A stretch of DNA of 44,403 nucleotides, taken from contig JAILNY010000158.1 of the NCBI GenBank assembly GCA_024691105.1, forward strand, positions 1 through 44,403, in the 5' to 3' direction. Positions 1-9,381 of this stretch are shown here, one piece after another. Origin of the DNA: Treponema sp. GTDB taxonomy: Bacteria > Spirochaetota > Spirochaetia > Treponematales > Treponemataceae. Position 1 is the first letter of the stretch; every line of letters begins with the position of its first letter. Both the position numbers and the translations under genes were made by a program. The notes under the pieces were generated by a model, which was not told where the DNA came from, did no database searches, and saw nothing but the letters and a program-made list of their open reading frames with translations.

Positions 1-86
1 GGCCAGTATCAGAGTTATTTGATTCGATAGTGGCGGCGTAAGCCCTGGGCGGCGCGGATTTTGCGAGGCGATTTGATGTGGCGCTA

Positions 87-115
87 TTGAAATCAATACT
101 GTTTGTCGGTAAATT
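87..115 (+). promoter_or_regulatory. Promoter of the GH2 gene, leaderless arrangement
   Basis: A -35 TTGAAA (87-92), a 17-nt spacer and a -10 TAAATT (110-115) are followed by exactly 6 nt and then the ATG at 122. Transcription is expected to begin at the A of the start codon. No Shine-Dalgarno is visible. The upstream bases 1-86 hold no gene that I can see; 41-86 is a GC-rich spacer of a type repeated through the window. Confidence 0.6.
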
Positions 116-121
116 CAATAT

Positions 122-2593
122 ATGAAAACATATATTAATAATGCCTGGCAGTTTGCGCCAGAATTTGACCGGCAGCTTTTAGCTTCAAAAAAAGCAGATT
201 CAAAATCAAAATTAAAAATTGTAAATATTCCTCATACAACCAGAGAACTTCCGTATAATTATTTCAGTGAAGATTTATATCAGGGCGTTTGTGGCTACAG
301 AAAAACCTTTAAGACTTTAGCTTCATGGAAAAACCGCCGCGTATTTATTACGTTCGAGGGCGCTGCTCACGAGTCTACGGTTTATCTTAACGGTCAGCCG
401 CTTGGAACTCACAGCTGCGGCTATACGGCTTTTTCGTATGAACTTACAAAATACCTTGCTCCGTCAGGAAGTGAAAATGTCCTTGTTGTAAAACTTGATT
501 CAAACGAGAGCCTTGATGTTCCGCCATTTGGTTTTGTAATTGATTATATGACTTACAGCGGTATTTACCGCAATGTGTATATAGAAGATAAACCTCAGAT
601 TTTTATTGAAGATGTTTTTGTTACGACAAAGCAGAATGTTTGTAGCGCTCAGATTAAATTAAGTAACCCGGTTCCTGCGGGTACTGTTTTAACTGTTGAA
701 ATAGATCCGTGGTCAAAGGTCGCTTCGCGTGCATCGGGCACATCCCGTTCTCAGGCCTCTTCCCGCGCTGCTGTCACTTCACGCGCAAAGACAGCATCCC
801 GCGCACCTGCAGCTCAAATTCAGCTTACAGCCGACAAAGAATCTGATTCTTTTACCGCGGTTCTTGAAGTAAAAAACGCAAAGCTCTGGTCGCCGGAAAC
901 GCCGTCACTTTATACGATTCAGGTTTCTCTGGAGCCGGCGGGGTCGAGTGTGCCGGGCACTGAAAAGACCGTTCGATTTGCATTCCGCGATATCGAGTTT
1001 AACAAGAACGGGTTTTTCTTAAACGGAGCCTATTACAAAATCCGCGGACTTGACCGCCATCAGTCCTTTGCCTATGCAGGCTATGCAATGCCGGATTCAA
1101 TTCAGCGCGAAGACGCCCGCATCCTTAAATACGAACTTGGACTTAATGCAGTTCGCACATCTCATTATCCGCAGAGCCAGTCGTTCATCGACGCCTGCGA
1201 CGAACTTGGACTTTTAGTCTTTACTGAAATTCCTGGCTGGCAGTTTATCGGTTCAAGCCCAAAATGGCGCAAGCAGGCTGTCCAGAATACACGCGACATG
1301 GTTTTGCAGTACCGCAATCATCCGTCCATCATCCTCTGGGGCGTACGAATCAACGAGTCGCCCGATGATGACGAATTGTACAAGGCCACAAACGAAGCCG
1401 CTCACGCACTTGATCCGTCACGACCTACAGGCGGTGTTCGTTGCATTAAAAAGAGCCATTTGTTCGAAGACGTCTATACTTACAACGACTTTGTTCACAC
1501 CGGCAACAATATCGGCTGCGAACCAAAGAAAAACGTTACTTCAAATATGAAAAAAGGCTATCTTATCAGCGAGTATAACGGCCACATGTATCCGACAAAA
1601 ATCTTTGATGACGAAATTCAGCGTACAAACCATGCGATCCGTCATGCAAGGGTGTTAAACGATGTTGCAGGCCACTCTGAAATTGCAGGTTCTTTTGGCT
1701 GGTGTGCCTTTGACTATAATACGCATGAAGATTTTGGAAGCGGTGACCGTATATGCTATCACGGCGTTATGGATATGTTCCGTAATCCAAAACTTGCCTC
1801 GTCGGTTTACAAGAGCCAGAGTAATGCAGAACCAGTGCTCGAGGTCAGCACATCGATGGATGTTGGTGAACATCCTGCCTGTGTCCGCGGTAAAAACTGG
1901 ATTTTTACTAATGCTGACAGCGTAAAAATGTATTTTAACGGAATTTTCATTACAGAGTATTTTCCTTCTAAAACGGATTTTCCAAATCTTGCACATCCGC
2001 CGATTATGATTGACGACTTTATCGGAAATCGCTTTATCGACGAACTTAAAATGAGCCCTTCTGCTTCACGCGATGCGAAAGCGCTTATCAATTTTGTTGC
2101 CCTTAACGGCCAGATTCCATTCCCTAAAAGCTACTATCCGGCAATTTTGCGCCTTGTGCTTAAGGGCTTTGGAACTAAAAAATTGACCAAACTTTATAAC
2201 GATTACGTTGGTAACTGGGGAGGAACGGCTTCGGTTTATTCTTTTGAAGCGATTAAAAACGGAAAAGTTGTTGCAAAAGTGACAAAAGGCCCGGTTGAAA
2301 AGTATGAAATTTGCGCAGAATGCTCTTCAACTGAGCTTTGCCAGGATTACAGCTGGGACGCAGGTGCTGTCAGAGTCAGCGTAAAAGACCAGTACGGTAA
2401 TGTTCTTCCGTATTTTATGGAAAGCGTCAGATTTACGGCAAGCGGGGCTGTTTCGCTTATCGGACCTGAAGTTTCGTGCTTTAGGGGCGGCTGTACAGGA
2501 ACTTACGTCCGTACCAACGGAAAAAAGGGCAAGGGAACGCTTTTGATTGAATGCGGCAGTTTGTCTAAACAAATTTCCTTTACAGTCCGATAA
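122..2593 (+). CDS. Glycoside hydrolase family 2 protein (beta-galactosidase/beta-glucuronidase type)
   Basis: 823 residues with the GH2 order of sugar-binding jelly-roll, Ig-like domain, TIM barrel and C-terminal domains. The barrel shows GLDRHQS, the substrate-loop stretch around NAVRTSHYPQS, the acid/base motif WGVRINES (E412) and the probable nucleophile in SEYNGH (E484). No signal peptide is present, so it probably acts in the cytoplasm on imported oligosaccharides; the exact sugar is not readable from sequence. Residues 208-231, in or next to the Ig-like domain, are a low-complexity Ser-Arg-Ala insertion made of four six-residue units. The start at 122 fits a leaderless promoter and lacks an SD. 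The next gene, a chemoreceptor, follows after 78 bp with its own promoter, so this is probably a single-gene transcript. Confidence 0.88.
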   Translation: MKTYINNAWQFAPEFDRQLLASKKADSKSKLKIVNIPHTTRELPYNYFSEDLYQGVCGYRKTFKTLASWKNRRVFITFEGAAHESTVYLNGQPLGTHSCGYTAFSYELTKYLAPSGSENVLVVKLDSNESLDVPPFGFVIDYMTYSGIYRNVYIEDKPQIFIEDVFVTTKQNVCSAQIKLSNPVPAGTVLTVEIDPWSKVASRASGTSRSQASSRAAVTSRAKTASRAPAAQIQLTADKESDSFTAVLEVKNAKLWSPETPSLYTIQVSLEPAGSSVPGTEKTVRFAFRDIEFNKNGFFLNGAYYKIRGLDRHQSFAYAGYAMPDSIQREDARILKYELGLNAVRTSHYPQSQSFIDACDELGLLVFTEIPGWQFIGSSPKWRKQAVQNTRDMVLQYRNHPSIILWGVRINESPDDDELYKATNEAAHALDPSRPTGGVRCIKKSHLFEDVYTYNDFVHTGNNIGCEPKKNVTSNMKKGYLISEYNGHMYPTKIFDDEIQRTNHAIRHARVLNDVAGHSEIAGSFGWCAFDYNTHEDFGSGDRICYHGVMDMFRNPKLASSVYKSQSNAEPVLEVSTSMDVGEHPACVRGKNWIFTNADSVKMYFNGIFITEYFPSKTDFPNLAHPPIMIDDFIGNRFIDELKMSPSASRDAKALINFVALNGQIPFPKSYYPAILRLVLKGFGTKKLTKLYNDYVGNWGGTASVYSFEAIKNGKVVAKVTKGPVEKYEICAECSSTELCQDYSWDAGAVRVSVKDQYGNVLPYFMESVRFTASGAVSLIGPEVSCFRGGCTGTYVRTNGKKGKGTLLIECGSLSKQISFTVR
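743..814 (+). repeat. Four degenerate 18-bp tandem units inside the GH2 gene
   Basis: The translation reads SRSQAS, SRAAVT, SRAKTA, SRAPAA in succession, with an extra upstream SRA at residues 202-204. Each unit contains a TC-C/A-CG core (tcccgt, tcccgc, tcacgc, tcccgc). The repeat is in frame and GC-rich relative to the flanking gene. It looks like a small coding minisatellite in a surface loop or linker. Confidence 0.7.
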
Positions 2594-2621
2594 TTGAATG
2601 GTAAAATTATGCATATATAAT
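2594..2621 (+). promoter_or_regulatory. Promoter of the first chemoreceptor gene
   Basis: TTGAAT (2594-2599), a 16-nt spacer and TATAAT (2616-2621) lie directly after the GH2 stop codon. The predicted start near 2628 gives a leader of about 44 nt. It contains a strong AGGGGTGAG Shine-Dalgarno before the ATG at 2672, in contrast to the leaderless genes of this window. Confidence 0.55.
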
Positions 2622-2671
2622 ATGTAGATAATTAACATGGGTTAATTTATTTCAAAAGGGGTGAGAGCTAG

Positions 2672-4555
2672 ATGGAAGAATTAGAAAAAGTAGGAGAAAT
2701 TCCTGAAGTAAGAATTATTAAACCACTGCCAAAAAAAGTATTTTTGTATTACATGCTTGTTTTTATTGCACCAATTTGCTGTTCATTGATAATTTATATG
2801 TATTTCAGAATATTTACGATTGGCGAAGTTGGTCGAATGTACGCAAATCCGGTTCCACTTGGATCTACTGCGGCTTTGTTGTTTTTGCTGATTTTCTTTT
2901 ACAGGCTTGTTCAAAAAAAGCTTGGACAATATGACGGAACTCAGGAATCAATGGCTGCAACTAACAAAATTGCTAAGAGATTTGAATTGCTGACAATGAT
3001 TATTGCTATTTTAAACGGACCTTTGTGCGCCTGGATTGTAATTTCAGCTCGTACAAAAGTTGGTTTATATGCGGAAGCAACTCCAATTTATCTTGTTACA
3101 ATTGGTTCTGTATTTTTGTTTGCACTTTTCTTCTATATTTGTTTTATGCAGAATTTTGAGGAAAGTATTCATACACTTCCTTTTTCGGCAGATTACAAAT
3201 CAATGTCGTTAGCCATGCGAAGTATTCTTGTTACATTCTTTGGATGTATGGGAATTGTATTTGAAGCAATTGCTCCGGTTTTTGTTTCAAAGTTTTCGAT
3301 TCTTTCAAGACAGGCTCTTTTCTGGCGTTATCTTTTTCCGGCTGCTCTTGTCGGAACTGTAATTACAGTTCTTGACTCGTTCCGCCAGATGAAAGGAACT
3401 GCAAACCGCGTCGTTCAGATTTCTGAGTTTACAAACAACATTGTAGATAAAAATTACACAATGAAGCCTTTAAGCGTATTGTCACGCGACGAGTTTGGAC
3501 TTCTTATCAATGACTTAAATTCTTTCTATAGTTCAACCCACGCTTTGCTTAATGCGATTACTATGTCAGTTGACGGTTCAATTGATAATGCAAACATTCT
3601 TGCCGCCAACATGGGCGAGACTGTTGCCGCAATTGAAGAGATTGTCGGAAATATCAACAGTATCAAAGAGCGTGTTCTTAATCAGTCTGCCGGTGTAGAA
3701 GAATCTGCTTCTACGGTTGACAGTATGATTCAGCGTATTGACCGTTTGAATGAAAACGTAGAAGTTCAGATTGGTTGTGTTTCTACTTCATCAAGTGCAG
3801 TTGAACAGATGGTTGCAAACATCCGCTCTGTAACTGAGATTCTTGAAAAGAACTCAGTTTCGGTAAGAACTCTAGGTGAAGAATCAGAAACTGGCCGTTC
3901 AAAGATTAATCAGTCTGTAGATCTTGCAGATTCTGTTATCGAACGTTCTGCAGGTCTTATGGAAGCAAGTTCCATCATTCAGACAATTGCCGAACAGACA
4001 AACCTTCTTGCTATGAACGCCGCAATCGAGGCTGCTCATGCTGGTGAAGCGGGTAAAGGTTTTGCGGTTGTTGCTGACGAAATCCGTAAGCTTGCCGAGC
4101 AGTCTAATACTCAGGGTAAGGCTATTTCGGGGCAGCTTTCTGAATTGCAGGGTATGATTAATCAGGTTGCTAATGACACAAAAGATGTTCAGCAGCAGTT
4201 TGAAGTTATCTATGAACTTACTTCTACTGTAAAACGCCAGGAAGAAGTTATCAAGTCTGCAATGGAAGAACAGGCAAGCGGAAGTACTCAGATTCTTGAG
4301 TCAATCGGCCAGATTAAACATACATCAGAGGTTGTTAAACAGGCTTCTGCAGAACTTCGCGAAGGCGGAAAGCAGATTGGCGAAGAGATGCATATCCTTG
4401 CCGGTGTTACAACAGAAATCAGTAACGGTATGAACGAGATGGCTTCTGGTACAGAGCAGATTACAAAGGCTGTAGAAGAAGTTAACGATGGTTCAACTGC
4501 AAATAAGGCTGAACTTGAAGATCTTAGACGTGAGGTTACAAAGTTTAAGATTTAA
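2672..4555 (+). CDS. Methyl-accepting chemotaxis protein with a six-TM N-terminus
   Basis: 627 residues. Six hydrophobic segments lie at roughly 23-46, 62-80, 104-125, 138-159, 182-205 and 216-237, with only short loops and no large periplasmic ligand domain. A short region resembling a HAMP follows, then a long alpha-helical cytoplasmic domain. The highly conserved MCP hairpin tip is intact (about residues 437-480, including EQTNLLAMNAAIEAAHAGE and GKGFAVVADEIRKLAEQ), so it should dock CheA and CheW in the receptor array. Lack of a periplasmic sensor suggests it reads a membrane or cytoplasmic cue, which is inference. A good SD precedes the ATG. An intrinsic terminator at 4641-4676 closes the transcript. 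Confidence 0.9.
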   Translation: MEELEKVGEIPEVRIIKPLPKKVFLYYMLVFIAPICCSLIIYMYFRIFTIGEVGRMYANPVPLGSTAALLFLLIFFYRLVQKKLGQYDGTQESMAATNKIAKRFELLTMIIAILNGPLCAWIVISARTKVGLYAEATPIYLVTIGSVFLFALFFYICFMQNFEESIHTLPFSADYKSMSLAMRSILVTFFGCMGIVFEAIAPVFVSKFSILSRQALFWRYLFPAALVGTVITVLDSFRQMKGTANRVVQISEFTNNIVDKNYTMKPLSVLSRDEFGLLINDLNSFYSSTHALLNAITMSVDGSIDNANILAANMGETVAAIEEIVGNINSIKERVLNQSAGVEESASTVDSMIQRIDRLNENVEVQIGCVSTSSSAVEQMVANIRSVTEILEKNSVSVRTLGEESETGRSKINQSVDLADSVIERSAGLMEASSIIQTIAEQTNLLAMNAAIEAAHAGEAGKGFAVVADEIRKLAEQSNTQGKAISGQLSELQGMINQVANDTKDVQQQFEVIYELTSTVKRQEEVIKSAMEEQASGSTQILESIGQIKHTSEVVKQASAELREGGKQIGEEMHILAGVTTEISNGMNEMASGTEQITKAVEEVNDGSTANKAELEDLRREVTKFKI

Positions 4556-4593
4556 GTAAAGCAGGACCCGCGCGTCGTTGAGTGCAGGACCTG

Positions 4594-4623
4594 TTGACAT
4601 AAAGTTTATATATTGTGTAGAAT
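4594..4623 (+). promoter_or_regulatory. Strong promoter upstream of a terminator and the MATE gene
   Basis: TTGACA (4594-4599), an 18-nt spacer and TAGAAT (4618-4623). The predicted start near 4630 is only about 11 nt before the terminator hairpin at 4641. Transcripts from here must cross the terminator to reach the MATE gene at 4692. Confidence 0.5.
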
Positions 4624-4640
4624 CGCGATAGTTTATAAAG

Positions 4641-4676
4641 AAAGTGTCGGAGTAGTTTAATTCCGGCACTTTTTTT
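4641..4676 (+). terminator. Intrinsic terminator between chemoreceptor and MATE genes
   Basis: An 11-bp stem (AAAGTGTCGGA with TCCGGCACTTT, one G-T pair) with a 10-nt loop is followed directly by a seven-T run. It is positioned to end the chemoreceptor transcript, but it also lies downstream of the 4594 promoter. Confidence 0.75.
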
Positions 4677-4691
4677 GTACTGGGAGTAAAT

Positions 4692-6050
4692 ATGAATAAC
4701 AAGATTTCTCGCGGTTCTCTTTCAATGGTAAAGCTCACAGTTCCTCTTGCAATGGAACAGTTTTTCAGAATTCTGGTATCTTCAATCGATACATTCATGC
4801 TCAGTACTTATTCTGAAAAATCTGTTGCAGGTGTCGGACTTGTGGCACAGTATGTTTTCTTTTTGAACATTCTTTTTTCGGTAATTGTAACCGGAACTAC
4901 AATTGTTCTTGCCCAATATCTTGGCGCTCAAAAATCAGATAAAGAGCTTAACTATATTTCACAGGCAAGCTCTGTAATGACAACTATAATCTCTCTTGTA
5001 ATGACAGCCGTTGTCCTTTTGGGAACAGGTCCGCTTTTGTCTCGTTATACACTTGAACCTGAAGTACGCCAGACAGCTTATGATTATTTTACAATCTTTG
5101 GCGGTATTAACGCTTTCTTTATCGCATTCAGTCTTTTGCAGTCAGGAATACTGCGCTCGTACGGTTATACAAAAGAAGCGATGTATGTAACGATTATGGC
5201 AAACCTTATCAATGTTGTCGGTAATGCAATTTCGCTTTACGGATTTTTTGGAATGCCTGTTTTGGGTGTAAAGGGTGTTGCATGGTCTTCTGGAATTTCT
5301 ATGATAATCTCATGTATCGTTCTTCAGATTATTATTCAGAAAAAGAAGGACGTTCAGTTTAATCTGCATGGAATCAGAAATGTTCCGGATCAGATTTACA
5401 AGGTAATCCTTTCTGTCGGTGTTCCGACTGCAGGCGAAAGCCTTTCTTACAACGTTGCACAGATTGTTGTTATGGCAATGATTTCTACTCTCGGAACTTA
5501 TGTAATGTCGGCTCAGGTTTATACTCAGACGATTATCCGCTTTGCATATGCACTTGCAATTTCTATCGGAAGTGCAACTCAGATTAAGACAGGCTATTAT
5601 GTCGGTGCACGCGACAGCGAAACGGCATATCACAAGGTATATAAGTACTGGCTTTGCGCAATGGCCTGCTCTGTAATCTTAGTTGGTGTATGTAATGTTT
5701 TCAGGACTCCGTTAATCTGGATTTTTACAAGAAAGGCAGAAAACGCTCTGGTAATTTCTGAGCTTATGATACAGCTTTTGCTTGTTTCGTTTTATATTGA
5801 ATTTGGCCGCTCGCTTAACTTGATTTTTATCGGTGGCCTTAAAGGCTCTGGCGATATTAACTTTCCGGTTATCTACGGACTCTTTTCTATGTGGCTTGTG
5901 ATTGTCGGCGGCGGATGGCTTTTGGGTCTTAAGCTTGGGCTTGGAATTGTCGGATTCTGGCTTGCCATCGGAACGGAAGAGACAACGCGCGGTATCGTGA
6001 TGTTCTTCCGCTGGAGAAGCAAGCGCTGGATGAAAAACGCATTGGTTTAG
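4692..6050 (+). CDS. MATE family multidrug/drug:cation antiporter
   Basis: 452 residues, hydrophobic throughout with about 12 predicted TM helices and two homologous halves, as expected for the MATE fold. Recognisable family features are the N-terminal LTVPLAMEQFFRILVSSIDTF region, the QYLGAQKSDKELNYISQAS segment, and the second-half start LSVGVPTAGESLSYNVAQI. It would export drugs or cationic metabolites at the inner membrane using a Na+ or H+ gradient; the substrate cannot be inferred. GGGAG lies 7 nt before the ATG. The gene is convergent with the DUF4340 gene across a short GCGCG-rich spacer (6051-6098). Confidence 0.9.
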   Translation: MNNKISRGSLSMVKLTVPLAMEQFFRILVSSIDTFMLSTYSEKSVAGVGLVAQYVFFLNILFSVIVTGTTIVLAQYLGAQKSDKELNYISQASSVMTTIISLVMTAVVLLGTGPLLSRYTLEPEVRQTAYDYFTIFGGINAFFIAFSLLQSGILRSYGYTKEAMYVTIMANLINVVGNAISLYGFFGMPVLGVKGVAWSSGISMIISCIVLQIIIQKKKDVQFNLHGIRNVPDQIYKVILSVGVPTAGESLSYNVAQIVVMAMISTLGTYVMSAQVYTQTIIRFAYALAISIGSATQIKTGYYVGARDSETAYHKVYKYWLCAMACSVILVGVCNVFRTPLIWIFTRKAENALVISELMIQLLLVSFYIEFGRSLNLIFIGGLKGSGDINFPVIYGLFSMWLVIVGGGWLLGLKLGLGIVGFWLAIGTEETTRGIVMFFRWRSKRWMKNALV

Positions 6051-6098
6051 CGCGGGCGCAAACTCGTATCATGCGCGAACTTCAAAAATCGAGCAGTT

Positions 6099-7013
6099 TT
6101 AGTCGTTAAGTACAGGAAGGCGCAGACGATCTGCGTCTTCTTTTTTTATGCGGCATGGAAAATTATTTTCGGAACAAAGACAAATTGTAAAATCGTCTTC
6201 TGTGTCTGCATAAAGAGCAATTCTGATGTCGCATCCTGCAGCACCGATTGTCAAAGTAAAAGCAGGTTCTGTTTTTAAGATTGCATCTGCTGCATCAAGA
6301 TCTTCTATCCATGATTCTGCCTTTAATTCTACAATTGACTTTATCCATTCTATAAATTCTGCAGAATTAAATCTTTCCTGTATGTCACCATCTGAGCTTT
6401 GAGTAACTTCCCATTCAATGTCTGTATGCGCACCAGTTTTTTCTGCCGTAAAGTTTTTTCCCTGGTTATCAGAAAATTGAATTTTATAAATCTCTGATTC
6501 CTTTACAGAATAAAGTGTCATATCAAAAAGATCATTCTGTGTAATAGAAAAAAGTGAGTTCATGTTGCCGGACGCAAGATAAATTTCTTTTTTGTCATCA
6601 AACTGAATGTAAGTCTGGTTTCCGGTAGTAGAAGTTTTTCCAATATACAAAGTGCGTAGTTTTTTATTCTGCGCAAAGGTTGTAATTGTTATCGGATTTG
6701 TAAGACCGTATTTTTTCTGTTCGTCTTCTGACTTAGAAAGCGAAACTGTATCTAAGATTTTAATTGTACTGAGAGTGTCATCGATATATTTTGCAGCATC
6801 TGCCTTTACCGTGATTCCGTTTTGAGTATACCAGGCGCCGTACCTTTTTATTAATTCAATGTCGCCGCTTGTGTTTGAGATTAAAATTTTATCTGCAGGT
6901 ATTTTTGTTTTTAATTCTTTTACTTTTCCTTTTGCAGAAAATATGATTTGAAAAATATATACAACAGATAAAGCTGCAATGACTGCAAGTAAAATAGATT
7001 TTCGTTTTTGCAT
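6099..7013 (-). CDS. DUF4340 domain protein, last gene of a Gld-type ABC operon
   Basis: 304 residues. A single N-terminal hydrophobic segment (about 6-26) anchors a domain that should face the periplasm. The body matches the DUF4340 pattern of these operons: an early W-Y-x-x-N stretch (GAWYTQNGITVKADAAKYID), KYGL followed by TLYIGKTSTTGNQTYIQ, and a repeat of the same fold near residues 190-240. DUF4340 proteins are regularly encoded beside GldG-like proteins, but their role is not established. The ATG lies 1 bp after the upstream gene's stop codon, with a GAGGAA SD inside that gene, so translation is probably coupled. Confidence 0.8.
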   Translation of the reverse strand: MQKRKSILLAVIAALSVVYIFQIIFSAKGKVKELKTKIPADKILISNTSGDIELIKRYGAWYTQNGITVKADAAKYIDDTLSTIKILDTVSLSKSEDEQKKYGLTNPITITTFAQNKKLRTLYIGKTSTTGNQTYIQFDDKKEIYLASGNMNSLFSITQNDLFDMTLYSVKESEIYKIQFSDNQGKNFTAEKTGAHTDIEWEVTQSSDGDIQERFNSAEFIEWIKSIVELKAESWIEDLDAADAILKTEPAFTLTIGAAGCDIRIALYADTEDDFTICLCSENNFPCRIKKEDADRLRLPVLND

Positions 7014-7014
7014 T

Positions 7015-9381
7015 TTATTTTTCCTCTGAGTTGTTTTGTTTTACAAGACGCTCATCATTAGAGTTATATTTCTGGTGAATAAAATAACGGCGCGCAATAC
7101 GGATTCGCCATACGATAAATCCGATTATAAGAACGCTGACTGCAAGCCCAAACTCATTCAAAAGCTGTACAATCACAACAGACTTTTCGCTTTTTACAGA
7201 AATAAAATCAAGTCGTGTACCTTTTGTGCGCATTGTACAAAAATCAGGGTTGCCGTTTATGTAATCAATTGCGTTGCGCACAAAAAGTGCAGTCGGACTT
7301 GAACCTTCTCTGTCTAAAAGGACGTCTGTTGTTACAATTCCTGAACTTACAACGATGATTTTTGCCGGCGATGAATTTTCGTCTTTAATCTTCCCTTCGA
7401 CAAGAACTGCAAGGTTTTGTGACTTCATGTCACTCTTGTCCTTTGGAGGTGTAATGTAGCCCGGGTACAAAATTATATTTTCGCTTTCGCACCATGACTG
7501 TGGCGAAGATTTTGCAAGAACGGTTGTCGTAAGATTTTTGTTTTCTAACGCTTTGGAAATATCAATTGGGCCATTTGCAAAAAATGTAATGCTTCCAAGA
7601 TTTTTTGTAATCGGATTGGTTTTTGAAAGTTGGTTTTTTGCGACAACCGGTGCAAAATTTAAAACCTGTTTTCCAAAGCCACTCTGATTTTGTGTATAAC
7701 AGTTTTCATCCATTACGTAGCTGTGTTCAAGTTCTATGCCGTATGATAAAAGCAAATCTTCTATTCCGCTTTTTCCCGCAACGTAAGAAGGTAACTCATC
7801 ATCCTGGACGCTAACCTGCTCAAGAGGATTAACAAAAAAGATTGCATTTCCGCCATTTGCAATAAAGCGGTCAATTTTTGCAAGTTCTTCCTGAGGAATT
7901 TTTTCTTTTGGCGAATTGATGATTATTGCCTTAAGGTTTTCAGGAATATCTGATTTAGAAAGATTTATTTGAGAAATTGAATAAATGTCAGAAAGAATGT
8001 TTTTAAAATTTCCAGAGCCGCTGTCAGAATAACTTTGTGCATATTGGTTAGTACGTAGTTCGTTTTCGCCGTGACCTGTGATGTAACCGATTTTAAAGAG
8101 TTTATCAGAGTTAGTAGACTGCGCTGCGACAATTTTTGAAATTAAAGTTGTAATTTTATATTCAATGTCCGAAGTTTTCTTAAGTGAATCAACTGTTGCA
8201 ATGTAATCTCCAAATGTGATTGCAAGTCCCATCCAGACAAGCTTGCTCGAAAAGCCTGCCGCTTCTACAGTATCAATCTGAACCGGTCCAAGTCCGTAAC
8301 TTTCTGCAATATGCTGGTTTTCTTCTTTTGACATATCAAAAATCTGATAAGAAAAATTTTCAGAAGCGTTTGCCTTGTATTCTGCAAGTAAATCCGTTAC
8401 GTATTGTTCAACCTGATTATAAGGGGATGGAAGATTTTTAGAAAAGAAAACCTTTACAGAAAGCGGCGACTCTAAAAGCTTAACGGTATCTTTGCTTGCT
8501 TTAGAAAGTGAATAAGTTTTTTGACTTGTTAAATCAAAATGCAAAAAGCCGCGGATACTTACAAGATTTAGAAGAACTAAAATTATTAAAACCAAAAATC
8601 TGTCGGAGCGTGTCGACTTAAGCCATTTTTTTATTCTTCCTTCAACAATGTCCTGCGAGCGACGTTTTTCCTGAAGCGTGATTGTTGCAAGAATAAAAAT
8701 AATTATGACAGAAATAAAATAAACAATGTCGCGTGTGTCGATTATTCCATGTGCGATTGAATTAAAATGAGGAACGATTGCGACAAAGCTTAAGACTTTT
8801 ACAAGCGCTGGTGGTACAAGCGGTAAGAATAAGTGAATGAATGTAAACAGTGCGCTTATTCCAAGAGAAGTAATTAAAGCGACAATCTGATTTTTTGTAA
8901 TTGATGAACCAAAAATTCCGATTGAAGAATAAACTGCGCACAAAATTACAGCGCCTGCATATCCTCCGATAATAGGACCAAAATCCGGCTGCCCAAAAAA
9001 CAGCAAAGATACAATATAAAATAAAGTAAATGCAAGCATCGAAAGGCTTGTTACAAACGATGCATAAAATTTTCCAAGAACAACATTTGTTTCTCTGACA
9101 GGAAGTGTCATTAAGGTTTCGATGCTGCCAGATTTTTGTTCTTCGGCAAAACTTCGCATTGTAAGAGCCGGAATAAAAACCGTAAACGCATACGGCAAAA
9201 GAGAAAAGAAAACTCTTAGTTCTGCACGCTTATTTAAAAAGAAAGTTGAATAAAAAAAGATTCCGATTGTAACCAAAAAAAGTGCTGTTATAAAATATGC
9301 GGCAGGACTTGTAAAATAGGTTTTTAATTCACGGTTTAAAATTACCTTAGTTGTATTATTTTTTTTATTATTATTGGACAT
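7015..9381 (-). CDS. Fused ABC-2 permease and GldG-like auxiliary protein
   Basis: About 788 residues using the ATG at 9381. This start is preferred over an upstream one at 9429 because GGAG sits 7 nt before it and the overlap with the ATPase gene drops to 11 bp. The first ~240 residues are an ABC-2 permease with about six TM helices, including SFAEEQKSGSIETLMTLPV, typical of GldF/NosY permeases. After another TM near 260-280 comes a large GldG-like extracytoplasmic domain (starting near YSLSKASKDTVKLLESPLSVK and containing GYITGHGENELRTNQ), and a C-terminal TM near residue 760. In Flavobacteria gldF and gldG are separate genes; here they form one polypeptide. The substrate is unknown. Confidence 0.85.
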   Translation of the reverse strand: MSNNNKKNNTTKVILNRELKTYFTSPAAYFITALFLVTIGIFFYSTFFLNKRAELRVFFSLLPYAFTVFIPALTMRSFAEEQKSGSIETLMTLPVRETNVVLGKFYASFVTSLSMLAFTLFYIVSLLFFGQPDFGPIIGGYAGAVILCAVYSSIGIFGSSITKNQIVALITSLGISALFTFIHLFLPLVPPALVKVLSFVAIVPHFNSIAHGIIDTRDIVYFISVIIIFILATITLQEKRRSQDIVEGRIKKWLKSTRSDRFLVLIILVLLNLVSIRGFLHFDLTSQKTYSLSKASKDTVKLLESPLSVKVFFSKNLPSPYNQVEQYVTDLLAEYKANASENFSYQIFDMSKEENQHIAESYGLGPVQIDTVEAAGFSSKLVWMGLAITFGDYIATVDSLKKTSDIEYKITTLISKIVAAQSTNSDKLFKIGYITGHGENELRTNQYAQSYSDSGSGNFKNILSDIYSISQINLSKSDIPENLKAIIINSPKEKIPQEELAKIDRFIANGGNAIFFVNPLEQVSVQDDELPSYVAGKSGIEDLLLSYGIELEHSYVMDENCYTQNQSGFGKQVLNFAPVVAKNQLSKTNPITKNLGSITFFANGPIDISKALENKNLTTTVLAKSSPQSWCESENIILYPGYITPPKDKSDMKSQNLAVLVEGKIKDENSSPAKIIVVSSGIVTTDVLLDREGSSPTALFVRNAIDYINGNPDFCTMRTKGTRLDFISVKSEKSVVIVQLLNEFGLAVSVLIIGFIVWRIRIARRYFIHQKYNSNDERLVKQNNSEEK

